Translations under genes and position numbers: made by a program
Shown here: positions 40,543 to 49,541 of the stretch, piece after piece
How positions within the stretch are numbered: the first letter of the stretch is position 1
How the letters are laid out: every line of letters begins with the position of its first letter
NCBI RefSeq assembly: GCF_021283545.2
Contig: NZ_CP128540.1
Span: forward strand, 2,453,501 to 2,517,500
DNA length: 64,000 nt
From: Pseudomonas alloputida
GTDB taxonomy: Bacteria > Pseudomonadota > Gammaproteobacteria > Pseudomonadales > Pseudomonadaceae
Direction of reading: 5' to 3'
Notes under the pieces: model-generated
The model's input: only the letters and a program-made list of their open reading frames with translations
Told to the model about the DNA's origin: nothing
The model's database searches: none

Positions 40543-41883
40543 ATGAATACCGATCTCAAGCAACGTCTGGACAACGACCCGATGGGTCGCTTTCAGTGCC
40601 TGGCCATTGGTATTTGCATCATCCTCAACATGATCGATGGCTTCGACGTGCTGGTCATGGCCTTCACCGCCGCCTCGGTGTCTGCCGAGTGGGGCCTGAA
40701 TGGGGCGCAGGTTGGGCTTCTGCTCAGTGCCGGCTTGTTCGGTATGGCGGCCGGGTCATTGTTCATCGCGCCGTGGGCTGACCGCTTTGGCCGACGTCCG
40801 CTGATCCTGCTGTGTCTGGCGCTGTCCGGTATCGGCATGCTGCTCTCTGCACTGAGCCAGAGCCCGCTGCAACTGGCGCTGCTGCGCGGCCTGACCGGGC
40901 TGGGCATCGGTGGCATCCTGGCCAGCAGCAATGTGATTGCCAGTGAATATGCCAGCAAACGCTGGCGCGGCTTGGCGGTGAGCCTGCAGTCCACTGGCTA
41001 TGCGCTGGGTGCGACCCTTGGCGGTTTGCTGGCGGTATGGCTGCTGGGGCATTGGGGCTGGCGATCGGTATTTCTGTTTGGCGGCGTCGTCACCGTACTG
41101 GTGATCCCGCTGGTACTGCTGTGGTTGCCAGAGTCGCTGGACTTTCTGCTGGCACGCCGGCCGGCCAATGCTCTGGCCCGGGTCAACCGCCTGGCCGTGC
41201 GCCTTGGCCAGCCGGCATTGGCGCAACTACCGGCTGTTGCCGCAAGGGCAGAGGGTGCCAAAACCGGGTTCAGGCAGCTGCTGGCGCCGGCCATGCGCCG
41301 CACCACGCTGGTGATCTGGTTGCTGTTCTTCCTGGTCATGTTCGGCTTCTACTTCGTGATGAGCTGGACGCCGAAACTGTTGGTGGCCGCCGGCTTGTCG
41401 GCCCAGCAAGGCATCACCGGCGGCGTGCTGTTGAGCGTGGGCGGCATCGTTGGCGCGGCGCTGATCGGCGGCCTGGCTTCGCGCTGGCCACTGACTCGCG
41501 TGCTGGCGTTGTTCATGCTCATCACCGCCGCGCTGCTGGTGCTGTTCGTGGCCAATGGTGCCTCGGTCACTGCGGCGCTGGCGTTGGGCCTGCTGATCGG
41601 GCTGTTTTCCAACGGCTGCGTGGCTGGGCTGTATGCCTTGTCGCCGGTGGTCTATGACGCATCGGTACGCGCCACCGGTGTGGGTTGGGGGATCGGCATC
41701 GGCCGCATGGGCGCGATTCTGTCGCCGACCGTGGCTGGCGTGCTGCTCGATGGTGGCTGGCAACCCCTGCATCTGTATGGCGTGTTCGCCAGCGTGTTCG
41801 TGCTTGCCGCAGGTTGCCTGCTGCTGTTGCGCCCAACGGCCAAGCCTGCGTCTGCCTTGCCTGCTGATGCACTGAGCCACTGA
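40543..41883 (+). CDS. vanK: MFS aromatic-acid:proton symporter, vanillate transporter VanK
   Basis: 446 residues with twelve transmembrane segments. The first helix carries NMIDGFDVLVMAF, the charged motif of the aromatic-acid (AAHS) family, and the loop between helices 2 and 3 has the MFS signature PWADRFGRRPLIL. AAHS proteins import benzoates and related acids. ATG 40543 follows AGGTGA at six bases. It begins the vanK-porin-vanR run facing the vanAB genes, with VanR-type sites upstream. Confidence 0.88.
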   Translation: MNTDLKQRLDNDPMGRFQCLAIGICIILNMIDGFDVLVMAFTAASVSAEWGLNGAQVGLLLSAGLFGMAAGSLFIAPWADRFGRRPLILLCLALSGIGMLLSALSQSPLQLALLRGLTGLGIGGILASSNVIASEYASKRWRGLAVSLQSTGYALGATLGGLLAVWLLGHWGWRSVFLFGGVVTVLVIPLVLLWLPESLDFLLARRPANALARVNRLAVRLGQPALAQLPAVAARAEGAKTGFRQLLAPAMRRTTLVIWLLFFLVMFGFYFVMSWTPKLLVAAGLSAQQGITGGVLLSVGGIVGAALIGGLASRWPLTRVLALFMLITAALLVLFVANGASVTAALALGLLIGLFSNGCVAGLYALSPVVYDASVRATGVGWGIGIGRMGAILSPTVAGVLLDGGWQPLHLYGVFASVFVLAAGCLLLLRPTAKPASALPADALSH

Positions 41884-41985
41884 GTGTAACCCGGCCTGGC
41901 CGGGTATCTGAATGCAACTTACTGCTCCGGGTCATGCTGGCCTGGGGCGGTCTGCTGCGCCTATTGAACGTGGAGAACAATAATA

Positions 41986-43239
41986 ATGATGGACACAACT
42001 TGCACGCTGGCCCGTTCGGTCCTGGCTGTTTCGCTGGCGTTTGGCCTTGGTTTGCCGGCCTGGGCGCAAGAGGGGGGCTTCTTGGAAGATGCCAAGGGTG
42101 GGCTGACATTGCGCAACTACTACTTCAACCGCGATTTCCGCGACCCGGGGGCCGCCAAGGGCAAGGTTGAAGAGTGGGCCCAGGGTTTCATCTTCAAGTT
42201 CAGCTCTGGCTACACCCCGGGGCTGATCGGTTTTGGCCTGGATGGTATCGCCCTGTTCGGCGTGAAGCTGGACAGCGGCGGCGGTACCAGCGGCTCAGAA
42301 CTGTTGCCGGTGCACGATGACGGGCGAGCGGCCGACGACTACGGTCGGGCCGGGCTGGCGGCGAAGCTGCGTATGTCCGCGACCGAGCTGAAGGTGGGGG
42401 AGTTGTTGCCGGATATTCCGCTGTTGCGTTACGACGATGGCCGCCTGCTGCCGCAGACCTTCCGTGGTGCCATGCTCGACTCGCGGGAAATCGAAGGCCT
42501 GAGCCTGCAGGCCGGCCAGTACCGCGAGGTGAGCCTGCGCCACTCTTCGGACATGCAGGACCTATCTGCCTGGGCCGCGCCCGGGGTCACCTCGGACGGC
42601 TTCAACTACGCCGGCGCCGAGTACCGCTTCAACCAGCAGCGAACACTGATCGGCGCCTGGCACTCGCAATTGGAGGACATCTACCAGCAAAGCTACTTCA
42701 ACCTGCTGCACAGTCAGCGGGTAGGGGAGTGGACGTTGGGGGCCAACCTTGGCTACTTCATCGACCGGGATGACGGACAGGCGCGCATCGGCGACATCCA
42801 GAGCCGCACCGGTTACGCTTTGCTGTCAGCTTCGCACAGTGGCCACACGCTGTACCTGGGGTTGCAGAAGGTCAGTGGCGACAGTCAGTGGATGTCGGTT
42901 TACGGCAGCAGTGGGCGAACCCTGGGCAACGACATGTTCAACGGTAACTTCAGTAATGCTGACGAGCGTTCGTGGCAAGTGCGTTACGACTACAACTTTG
43001 CCGCGCTCGGTGTGCCAGGGCTGCTGGCCATGGTGCGGTACGGGCATGGCGAGAACGCCACCACGGCTGCGGGCAGCAATGGCAAGGAGTGGGAGCGCGA
43101 TGCCGAGGTGAACTACACCTTCCAGAGCGGGGCTTTGAAGAACCTCAACATCCGGCTGAACAACGCGACCAACCGGCGCAGCTTCAACAGTGATCTCGAC
43201 CAGACGCGCCTGATCGTCAGCTATCCGCTGACCTTGTAG
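41986..43239 (+). CDS. OprD-family porin for vanillate (OpdK-like)
   Basis: 417 residues. Signal peptide ending LPAWAQ-EGGFLED, then the OprD pattern LRNYYFNRDFRDP, EEWAQGFIFKFSSGYTPGLI, AGLAAKLRMSATELKVGEL, PLLRYDDGRLLPQ; the C-terminus is SYPLTL. It is clearly paralogous to the porin at 12426 but more compact. Location between vanK and vanR implies outer-membrane entry of vanillate, as for OpdK and the P. putida GalP-type porins. GGAG precedes the ATG. The TAG stop at 43237 is formed by the first bases of a REPIN. Confidence 0.88.
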   Translation: MMDTTCTLARSVLAVSLAFGLGLPAWAQEGGFLEDAKGGLTLRNYYFNRDFRDPGAAKGKVEEWAQGFIFKFSSGYTPGLIGFGLDGIALFGVKLDSGGGTSGSELLPVHDDGRAADDYGRAGLAAKLRMSATELKVGELLPDIPLLRYDDGRLLPQTFRGAMLDSREIEGLSLQAGQYREVSLRHSSDMQDLSAWAAPGVTSDGFNYAGAEYRFNQQRTLIGAWHSQLEDIYQQSYFNLLHSQRVGEWTLGANLGYFIDRDDGQARIGDIQSRTGYALLSASHSGHTLYLGLQKVSGDSQWMSVYGSSGRTLGNDMFNGNFSNADERSWQVRYDYNFAALGVPGLLAMVRYGHGENATTAAGSNGKEWERDAEVNYTFQSGALKNLNIRLNNATNRRSFNSDLDQTRLIVSYPLTL

Positions 43240-43319
43240 GGGCGGGTTCACCCGCGAACACCGGCGCAGCCGGTGCCATGTTCCGCGTTGCCTGCTTCGC
43301 GGGTGAACCCGCTCCTACA
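43235..43319. repeat. REPIN following the porin gene
   Basis: TGTAGGGGCGGGTTCACCCG and CGGGTGAACCCGCTCCTACA arms in inverted orientation around a centre that includes CACCGGCGCAGCCGGTG. The porin stop codon is inside its first six bases. Confidence 0.88.
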
Positions 43320-43363
43320 ACAGGCCTGCAGCAACCCCTCGGCTTGCGCTAAGATGCCCGCTC

Positions 43364-44098
43364 ATGTCTTTGGAAGTCGCCTGGATGAGCAAACCCGGTC
43401 AGATGGTGCTGGTTGCGTTGCGCAAGATGATCGCTTCAGGCGAGTTGGCGGCCGGCGAGCGCTTGATGGAAGTCCCAACCGCTGAACTGTTCGGCGTTTC
43501 ACGCATGCCGGTGCGCATGGCATTTCGCACCCTCGAACAGGAAGGCCTGCTGGTGCGCTTTGGTGGCCGGGGGTTTCAGGTGCGCTCGGTCAGCGCCGAT
43601 GACATCGCGGGTGCGGTCGAGGTGCGCGGTGTGCTGGAGGGGTTGGCGGCGCGTCAGGCTGCAGAACGTGGCTTGTCGGTGCAAGCACGCGCTGCGTTGC
43701 AACAATGCCTGGTCGACGGCGATCAGCTGTTCGACAAGGGCTTTGTGAGCGAAGACGACTTGCAGGTCTATCACGACCTGAACATGCGCTTTCATCAGGT
43801 GATCATCGACGCCAGCCACAACCCGGCCATTGCCGTTGCCCTGGCGCGCAACGATCACCTGCCATTCGCCTCGGTCACCGCACTGGCGGTGGACCGCCAT
43901 GATCTGGCTCGCGAATACCGGCGCTTCAACTTCGCCCATATGCAGCACCACGCCGTGTTCGACGCCCTGGTCAACCGCCAGGGTGCCCGCGCCGAAGCGA
44001 TCATGCGCGAGCACGCCAATGCCACCTTGCGCTATGCCGAAACCTTTGGCGGGGCTGCGGCAGACGCGGGCATGAAAGTCATCCTGCCCTCGTCGTAA
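43364..44098 (+). CDS. vanR: GntR/FCD regulator of vanillate genes
   Basis: 244 residues. Winged helix KPGQMVLVALRKMIASGELA, LFGVSRMPVRMAFRTLEQEG and GRGFQVRSV; FCD domain with HDLNMRFHQVIIDASHNPA and HAVFDALVNR holding the metal ligands. VanR represses vanAB and transport genes until vanillate is present; the TGGATCCA palindromes at both ends of the locus are the expected sites. The start is 43364 or ATG 43385. The REPIN separates it from the porin, so vanR may be transcribed partly on its own. Convergent with vanB, 6 bp apart. Confidence 0.9.
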   Translation: MSLEVAWMSKPGQMVLVALRKMIASGELAAGERLMEVPTAELFGVSRMPVRMAFRTLEQEGLLVRFGGRGFQVRSVSADDIAGAVEVRGVLEGLAARQAAERGLSVQARAALQQCLVDGDQLFDKGFVSEDDLQVYHDLNMRFHQVIIDASHNPAIAVALARNDHLPFASVTALAVDRHDLAREYRRFNFAHMQHHAVFDALVNRQGARAEAIMREHANATLRYAETFGGAAADAGMKVILPSS

Positions 44099-44104
44099 GA
44101 CGGG

Positions 44105-45055
44105 TCAGATGTCCAGCACCAGCAGCGGCGTCTTCGAGCGCGAGCAGCAGGGCGTGAACTGATCGTTCAGGGCCTGTTCCTCTTCGGTGAGAAACAGATC
44201 GCGATGGTCCGGTGTGCCCTGCAGCACGCGTGTCAGGCAGGTGCCGCAAATACCCTGCTCGCACGACATGGCGATCTCGATACCATTCTCTTCCAGCACC
44301 TGCACCACGGTCCGGTCGGCTGGCACCTCGAACACCTGTCCCGTGCTGCCCACCTGCACCGCGAAACTGCCATCGTTGCTGGCATCCACCGGTGCTGCGG
44401 CGAAGTACTCGCGGTGCAGGTTGGCCTCCTGCCAGCCCAGCCCCTTCGCGCTGTCCAGCACATGCTGCATGAACCCGCCGGGCCCGCATACATACAGGTG
44501 CACATCATCTTGCGGGTTGCCCAGCACCTGGGCGATGTCCAGCGCCGTTTCCGGCTGCTCGTCAAAATGCACGAACAGCCGATCAGCGAACGGCGCGCTG
44601 CGGATCCGCTCGACAAACGCCGCACGCTCGCTGGAGCGGGCACAGTAGTGCAGCTCGAAGGCCTGGCCGCTGTCGGACAGCTGCTCGGCCATGCACAGGA
44701 TTGGGGTAATGCCGATACCGCCAGCAAACAGCAAACTGCGCTGCGCACCCTCGGCCAGCGGGAACAGGTTGCGCGGCGCACTGATACGCAGCCGGGCACC
44801 GGCTTGCACCTGTTCGTGCAGGCTACGAGAACCGCCCCGCGAAGCCGGGTCGTTGAGTACGCCAATCAGATAGCGATGGCGTTCTTCGGGGTGGTTGCAC
44901 AGCGAATACTGGCGCACCAGCCCGTCGGGCAGGTGCACGTCGATATGGGCGCCGGCGCTGAACGCCGGCAGCAGGCTGCCATCTGCCGCGGCCAGCTCGA
45001 AGCTGCAGATACCCTGCGCTTCATCGTTACGGGATACCACTACGGCATCGATCAT
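44105..45055 (-). CDS. vanB: vanillate O-demethylase reductase subunit
   Basis: 316 residues of the phthalate-dioxygenase-reductase class IA type: flavin domain (VRQYSLCNHPEERHRYLIGV), NAD domain (LLFAGGIGITPILCMAEQL, VYVCGPGGFM-like YVCGPGGFMQHVL) and C-terminal plant-type 2Fe-2S domain with SCEQGICGTCLTR and the distant fourth cysteine in FTPCCSRSK. It takes electrons from NADH to the VanA oxygenase. 12 bp downstream of vanA. Confidence 0.95.
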   Translation of the reverse strand: MIDAVVVSRNDEAQGICSFELAAADGSLLPAFSAGAHIDVHLPDGLVRQYSLCNHPEERHRYLIGVLNDPASRGGSRSLHEQVQAGARLRISAPRNLFPLAEGAQRSLLFAGGIGITPILCMAEQLSDSGQAFELHYCARSSERAAFVERIRSAPFADRLFVHFDEQPETALDIAQVLGNPQDDVHLYVCGPGGFMQHVLDSAKGLGWQEANLHREYFAAAPVDASNDGSFAVQVGSTGQVFEVPADRTVVQVLEENGIEIAMSCEQGICGTCLTRVLQGTPDHRDLFLTEEEQALNDQFTPCCSRSKTPLLVLDI

Positions 45056-45067
45056 GTCGGCTGTTCC

Positions 45068-46135
45068 TCAGGCAGGGTTGGCGCTGGTGGCGATCAGTTG
45101 CGGCTGCGGCGCACGCTCTTGGGCGATGATCCGCTCCAGCACTTTGCGTGACTGCACGCCGCCGGCGTCGATATTCAGCTTCAGCAAGTTGCGCTCGGGG
45201 TGGGCCAGCAGGTTCTGCTGCTGGCGTTCGAGCATTTCCAGGTCTTCGCTGAAAATCTTGCCCTGGCCCTCACGAATGTTGTCGGTCAGGGTCTGGTCGT
45301 GCGCAGCGAAGTTGCGCGCCATGCCCCAGAAGTACCAGATAGAGGTATCGCTCTCAGGGGTGATGAAGTCGACCACGATGCTCGACGCCTTATGCTGTGC
45401 CTCGGCGTGGTAGCCGCCCTTGCCGGCATGCGCTACACCCACTTCGATCAGCACATGGCTAGGTGGGGTGAAACGGCAGATCTGCCAGCGGTCCACTGGT
45501 ACATCGTCGGCCAGGCCATTGCCACGCAAGGCCATGCGCCAGAACGGTGGCGCCATGATGTTTTCCATGTGCCGGGCGGTGACCACTTCGTCGCCGGTGA
45601 CGGTGGTGACCGGCGGTGCCTCGTCGATCTCCTTCTGGCCGATGCTGGAGGCGTGCACATAGGTTTCATGGGTGAGGTCCATGAGGTTGTCGATCATCAG
45701 GCGGTAGTCGCAACCGATGTGGAACAGCCCGCCGCCGTAGGCCCACTCATCACTCACCGCCCATTCCAGATGCGGAATCAGCGCCGGGTCGGCCTGCGCC
45801 TGGTCACCGGGCCAGACCCAGATGAAGCCATAGCGCTCGACGGCCGCAAAGGTCTTGTTGCAGGGGAAGCCACGCACCCGTTGGCCCGGCATCGACACGG
45901 TCTTGCCGTCGCAACCCATCACCAGGCCGTGGTAGCCGCACACCAGGTTGCCGTCCTCGACATAGCCCAACGACAACGGTGCGCCGCGGTGCGGGCAGAA
46001 GTCCTCGACGGCGGCTACTTGGTTCTCGCGGGCGCGGTAGAACACGATTTTTTCCCCGCAGATCTGCCGGCCCAGGGGTTTGGTGGCGATCTCATCGGGG
46101 GTGCAGGCGACGTACCAGGTGTTTTTGGGGTACAT
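45068..46135 (-). CDS. vanA: vanillate O-demethylase oxygenase subunit
   Basis: 355 residues. The Rieske centre ligands are Cys47, His49, Cys66 and His69 (FCPHRGAPLSLGY and LVCGYHGL). The mononuclear iron site lies in DNLMDLTHETYVHASS. It demethylates vanillate to protocatechuate with release of formaldehyde. A perfect VanR-type palindrome (46163-46178) lies 28 bp upstream of the start and overlaps a plausible -10; TTGACC on the minus strand at 46198-46203 is a candidate -35. GGAG precedes the ATG. Confidence 0.96.
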   Translation of the reverse strand: MYPKNTWYVACTPDEIATKPLGRQICGEKIVFYRARENQVAAVEDFCPHRGAPLSLGYVEDGNLVCGYHGLVMGCDGKTVSMPGQRVRGFPCNKTFAAVERYGFIWVWPGDQAQADPALIPHLEWAVSDEWAYGGGLFHIGCDYRLMIDNLMDLTHETYVHASSIGQKEIDEAPPVTTVTGDEVVTARHMENIMAPPFWRMALRGNGLADDVPVDRWQICRFTPPSHVLIEVGVAHAGKGGYHAEAQHKASSIVVDFITPESDTSIWYFWGMARNFAAHDQTLTDNIREGQGKIFSEDLEMLERQQQNLLAHPERNLLKLNIDAGGVQSRKVLERIIAQERAPQPQLIATSANPA

Positions 46136-46162
46136 GGGAGGCTCTCCGGGTTTTGTTTTTAT

Positions 46163-46178
46163 TTAATGGATCCATTAA
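46163..46178. promoter_or_regulatory. VanR-type operator at the vanA promoter
   Basis: TTAATGGATCCATTAA, a perfect 16-bp palindrome around TGGATCCA, 28 bp before the vanA ATG and downstream of a TTGACC hexamer, hence positioned to repress. Confidence 0.8.
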
Positions 46179-46249
46179 GGCTGCGGTCGGCGTGGTAGGT
46201 CAATGCATTTTGTTCGGTAGGTGCGGATTCTGTGCGATTATCGGTTTTT

Positions 46250-46263
46250 AGTGGATCCATTGA
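46250..46263. promoter_or_regulatory. second VanR-type site upstream of vanA
   Basis: TAGTGGATCCATTG contains TGGATCCA at 46252-46259, centred 85 bp from the palindrome at 46163, about eight helical turns. Confidence 0.65.
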
Positions 46264-46416
46264 TGGGGCGCCCTCTGCGATTCGAGGGGGCGGCTGCAGC
46301 GGCACGTCGTCTGAACAGGAAGGCACCGGCGAGATCGATCAATGCGGCCGGTGCGGGAGCAGGCCTGGCCGAACCTGCTATGCCTAAAGGGACACCCAAC
46401 CCATCAAGGCCACTCG

Positions 46417-47082
46417 ATGCTAGCCATCGAACAACTCTACAAATCATTCCCCACCCCCCAAGGCCCGCTCCCCATTTTGCAGGGGGTGGACATGCGCCTG
46501 GCGCGGGGCAGCAGCCTGGCGCTGATGGGCGAGTCGGGCAGCGGCAAGAGTACTTTGCTGCACCTGGTGGCTGGCCTGGACCGAGCGGACAGTGGCCGTA
46601 TTCTGATCGACGACGTTCCGCTCGATGGACGTTCGGAAGCGTCGCTGGCGCAGTGGCGACGGGAGGGGATCGGCCTGGTGTTTCAGCAGTACAACCTGAT
46701 CAGCAGCCTGGACGTGGGCCTGAACCTTACCTTCCAGGCCCGTCTCGCCGGGCGGCATGACCCGCATTGGGCGGCTTACCTGGCGCAGCGCCTGGGCCTG
46801 GCGGACCTGCTCGGGCGTTACCCGGAACAACTGTCTGGCGGCCAGCAGCAGCGCGTCGCGATCGGCCGTGCGCTTGCCGGGCGCCCGGCCTGGCTATTGG
46901 CTGACGAACCGACCGGCAGCCTCGATGAAGCCAGCAGTGACGAGGTGCTGAGTTTGTTGCTGCAGTTGGTCGCCGAAGCCGGCAGCGGGGTACTGATGGT
47001 GACCCACAGCCCGCGGCTGGCGGCGCGTTTGCAGCACCGTTGCTACCTGCAGGCCGGCCGTGTGCGGCCCGAGCAGGGCTGA
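46417..47082 (+). CDS. ABC transporter ATP-binding protein, LolD/MacB type
   Basis: 221 residues. Walker A GESGSGKSTLLHLVAG, Q-loop VFQQYNLI, signature QLSGGQQQRVAIGRALAG, Walker B WLLADEPTGSLD and the H-loop VMVTHSPRL-like MVTHSPRLA are intact. This subfamily serves extracytoplasmic lipid or lipoprotein extraction systems rather than solute uptake. ATG 46417 has AAGG at eight bases. The stop overlaps the start of the permease gene, and the lipoprotein gene overlaps that, making a three-gene unit. Confidence 0.92.
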   Translation: MLAIEQLYKSFPTPQGPLPILQGVDMRLARGSSLALMGESGSGKSTLLHLVAGLDRADSGRILIDDVPLDGRSEASLAQWRREGIGLVFQQYNLISSLDVGLNLTFQARLAGRHDPHWAAYLAQRLGLADLLGRYPEQLSGGQQQRVAIGRALAGRPAWLLADEPTGSLDEASSDEVLSLLLQLVAEAGSGVLMVTHSPRLAARLQHRCYLQAGRVRPEQG

Positions 47083-49541
47083 TGAAGCTTTTGTCGCTGG
47101 CCCTGTTGGCGCTGCTCAGCCACTGGCGGCGCCATCGTGTGCAGTGCTTCAGCATCTTCACTGGCCTGTGGCTGGCCACGGCGTTGTGGACCGGCGTGCA
47201 GGCGTTGAACAGCCAGGCACGCAGCGACTATGCCCGGGCCAGCGCGGTATTGACCGGGCCGTTGCAGGCGCAACTGATCGCGCGCAATGGCGAGCGCTTC
47301 GATCAGGCGTTGTACGTGCAACTGCGCAGGCTGGGCTGGGCTGTTTCGCCGGTGCTGGAAGGGCGCTTGCGCTTGCCGGGCGAGCCCGCACGCAGTGTGC
47401 GACTGATCGGCATCGAGCCGTTGAGCCTGCCACCTGCCAGTAGCATTGCCGGGGTGCAGGTGCAGGCATTCGATCTGCAAGCGTTCGTCGGCTCGCCCGG
47501 GCAAGCCTGGGTTGGACCAGACACCTTGCGTCAACTGAACACAAGCCCCGGATCGCCGACCCGCGACAGTGAAGGGCAGTTGCTGCCGCCTATGGTTTTG
47601 CAGCCTGCGTTGGCACCCGGGGTCATCGTGGTGGACATCGGCCACGCGCAGACGTTGCTGAACGCACCGGGGCAGTTGTCTCGTCTGCTGCTGGCCGATA
47701 CCCCCGGGCCGTTGCCTGCGGATATCGCCCGCTATCTTGAACTGCAGCCGCGGCAGGACGATGGTGGCTTGCAGCGCCTGACCGACAGTTTCCACCTCGA
47801 CCTGACCGCGCTCGGCCTGCTGGCGTTCGTCGTCGGCTTGTTCATTGCCCACGCCGCAATCGGTCTGGCGCTGGAGCAGCGCCGTGGGCTGATCCGTAAC
47901 CTGCGCGCGTGCGGCGTCAGCCTGAAGACCCTGCTGTGCGCCCTGGTGCTGGAGCTGGGCTTGTTCGCGGCACTGGGTGGGCTGGCCGGGGTGGCCAGTG
48001 GTTACGCATTGGCCGCGTGGCTGCTGCCCGACGTGGCCGCCAGCCTGCGTGGCCTGTATGGCGCCCAGGTCGCCGGCACGTTGAGCCTGCCGGCGGGCTG
48101 GTGGCTGCTGGGTGTGCTGGTGAGTGTCCTCGGTGCATTGCTGGCCGGCTTGGAGAGTGTAATGCGCGCTGCCCGGTTGCCTTTGCTGGCGCTGGCGCAA
48201 CCCCAGGCCTGGCGACTGGCGCAGGGGCCATGGTTGCAACGGCAGGCTTTGCTAGCGGGCCTGCTGCTGTTGCTGGCCTTGGGCTGTGGTGTCTTCGGGG
48301 CTGGCTTGCTTAGCGCGTTCGCCATGCTGGCAGGGTTGCTGCTGGCGGCGGCGCTGCTGTTGCCGGCCTTGCTCGATCAGGTACTGGCCTGGCTGGCGCG
48401 TCGTTGCCACCGGCCATTGGCGCAATGGTTCGTGGCTGACAGCCGCCAGCAGCTGCCAGCCCTGAGCCTGGCGTTGGTCGCCCTTTTGCTGGCCCTGGCT
48501 GCCAGTGTTGGCGTGGGCAGCATGACCGAGGGTTTTCGCAAGACGTTTGTCGGTTGGCTTGACCTGCGCCTCTCCGCCGACCTGTATGTCACCCCGCGGG
48601 ACACGGCCCAAGGCTTGCAGATAGTCGAGTGGCTCAAGCAGCAGCCCGGGGCCAGCGTGGTCATGCCCGGCTGGCGCGCAGACATGCAGCTGCAAGGTTG
48701 GCCGGTGCAAGTGCAGGGCATTGTCGATCACCCTGCCTATCGTACGCGCTGGCCATTGCTGGAACAGCATTCGCGCGCCTGGCAGCAACTGGCCAGCGGA
48801 CAAGCCGTGATGCTCAGTGAGCAGTTGGCCAGGCGATTGAACCTGCAACTGGGTGACAGCCTGAAGCTGCCCGCAGGCACGCCAGCCATGCCCGTGGTGG
48901 GGATCTATGCCGATTACGGCAACCCCAAGGGGCATGTACTGGTCAATGCCGGCTGGTTGCGCGCCCACTGGCCACAGGCAACCCTGGCCGGCTTGAGTGT
49001 CGACCTGAACGCTGAAGGGGTGGCATCGCTCAAGGCCGCGCTGCAACAGCACTTTGCCCTGGATGACAGCCGGGTGGTCGAGCAGGCGCGCCTGAAACGC
49101 TGGTCGACCGACGTCTTCAACCGCACCTTTGCCGCCACCGCAGCTCTCAACAGCCTTACCCTTGGCGTGGCCGGTGTGGCGTTGTTCATCAACCTGCTGA
49201 CCCTGGGCCAGGCGCGGCTGGGCCAGTTGGCACCGCTGTGGGCACTGGGGGTGCGGCGCATGCAACTGGTCTGGTTGAGCCTGGGGCAGACACTCATGCT
49301 CAGCGGCTTCACCGTACTGCTGGCGATTCCGCTTGGGCTGTTGCTGGCCTGGTGCCTGGTCGCAGTGGTGAACGTGCAGGCCTTCGGCTGGCGTTTACCG
49401 CTGTATGTGTTCCCCGTGCAACTGCTGCAGTTGACCGTGCTGGGCATGCTCACCAGCCTGCTGGCCTGCGCCTGGCCGCTGTGGCAGCTGGCGCGCCGCC
49501 CGCCGCGCGAACTGTTGAGACCGTTGTCCGATGAAGCTTAG
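47082..49541 (+). CDS. FtsX-like ABC permease with two FtsX domains
   Basis: 819 residues. One N-terminal membrane helix (about 20-40), a periplasmic domain, a block of transmembrane segments about 240-470, a second periplasmic domain about 475-690 and three final helices. This is the tandem-FtsX arrangement (DUF214 type) seen in AttFG-like and lipid-related transporters. It would use the preceding ATPase and probably delivers a substrate to the following lipoprotein. Overlaps both neighbours (TGATG at the start; 11 bp at the end). Confidence 0.88.
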   Translation: MKLLSLALLALLSHWRRHRVQCFSIFTGLWLATALWTGVQALNSQARSDYARASAVLTGPLQAQLIARNGERFDQALYVQLRRLGWAVSPVLEGRLRLPGEPARSVRLIGIEPLSLPPASSIAGVQVQAFDLQAFVGSPGQAWVGPDTLRQLNTSPGSPTRDSEGQLLPPMVLQPALAPGVIVVDIGHAQTLLNAPGQLSRLLLADTPGPLPADIARYLELQPRQDDGGLQRLTDSFHLDLTALGLLAFVVGLFIAHAAIGLALEQRRGLIRNLRACGVSLKTLLCALVLELGLFAALGGLAGVASGYALAAWLLPDVAASLRGLYGAQVAGTLSLPAGWWLLGVLVSVLGALLAGLESVMRAARLPLLALAQPQAWRLAQGPWLQRQALLAGLLLLLALGCGVFGAGLLSAFAMLAGLLLAAALLLPALLDQVLAWLARRCHRPLAQWFVADSRQQLPALSLALVALLLALAASVGVGSMTEGFRKTFVGWLDLRLSADLYVTPRDTAQGLQIVEWLKQQPGASVVMPGWRADMQLQGWPVQVQGIVDHPAYRTRWPLLEQHSRAWQQLASGQAVMLSEQLARRLNLQLGDSLKLPAGTPAMPVVGIYADYGNPKGHVLVNAGWLRAHWPQATLAGLSVDLNAEGVASLKAALQQHFALDDSRVVEQARLKRWSTDVFNRTFAATAALNSLTLGVAGVALFINLLTLGQARLGQLAPLWALGVRRMQLVWLSLGQTLMLSGFTVLLAIPLGLLLAWCLVAVVNVQAFGWRLPLYVFPVQLLQLTVLGMLTSLLACAWPLWQLARRPPRELLRPLSDEA

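Noticed and set aside
14560-43319. CRISPR array from repeated GCGGGC palindromes
   Set aside because: The repeats are scattered REP and REPIN elements between genes and not regularly spaced direct repeats with unique spacers; no cas genes occur.
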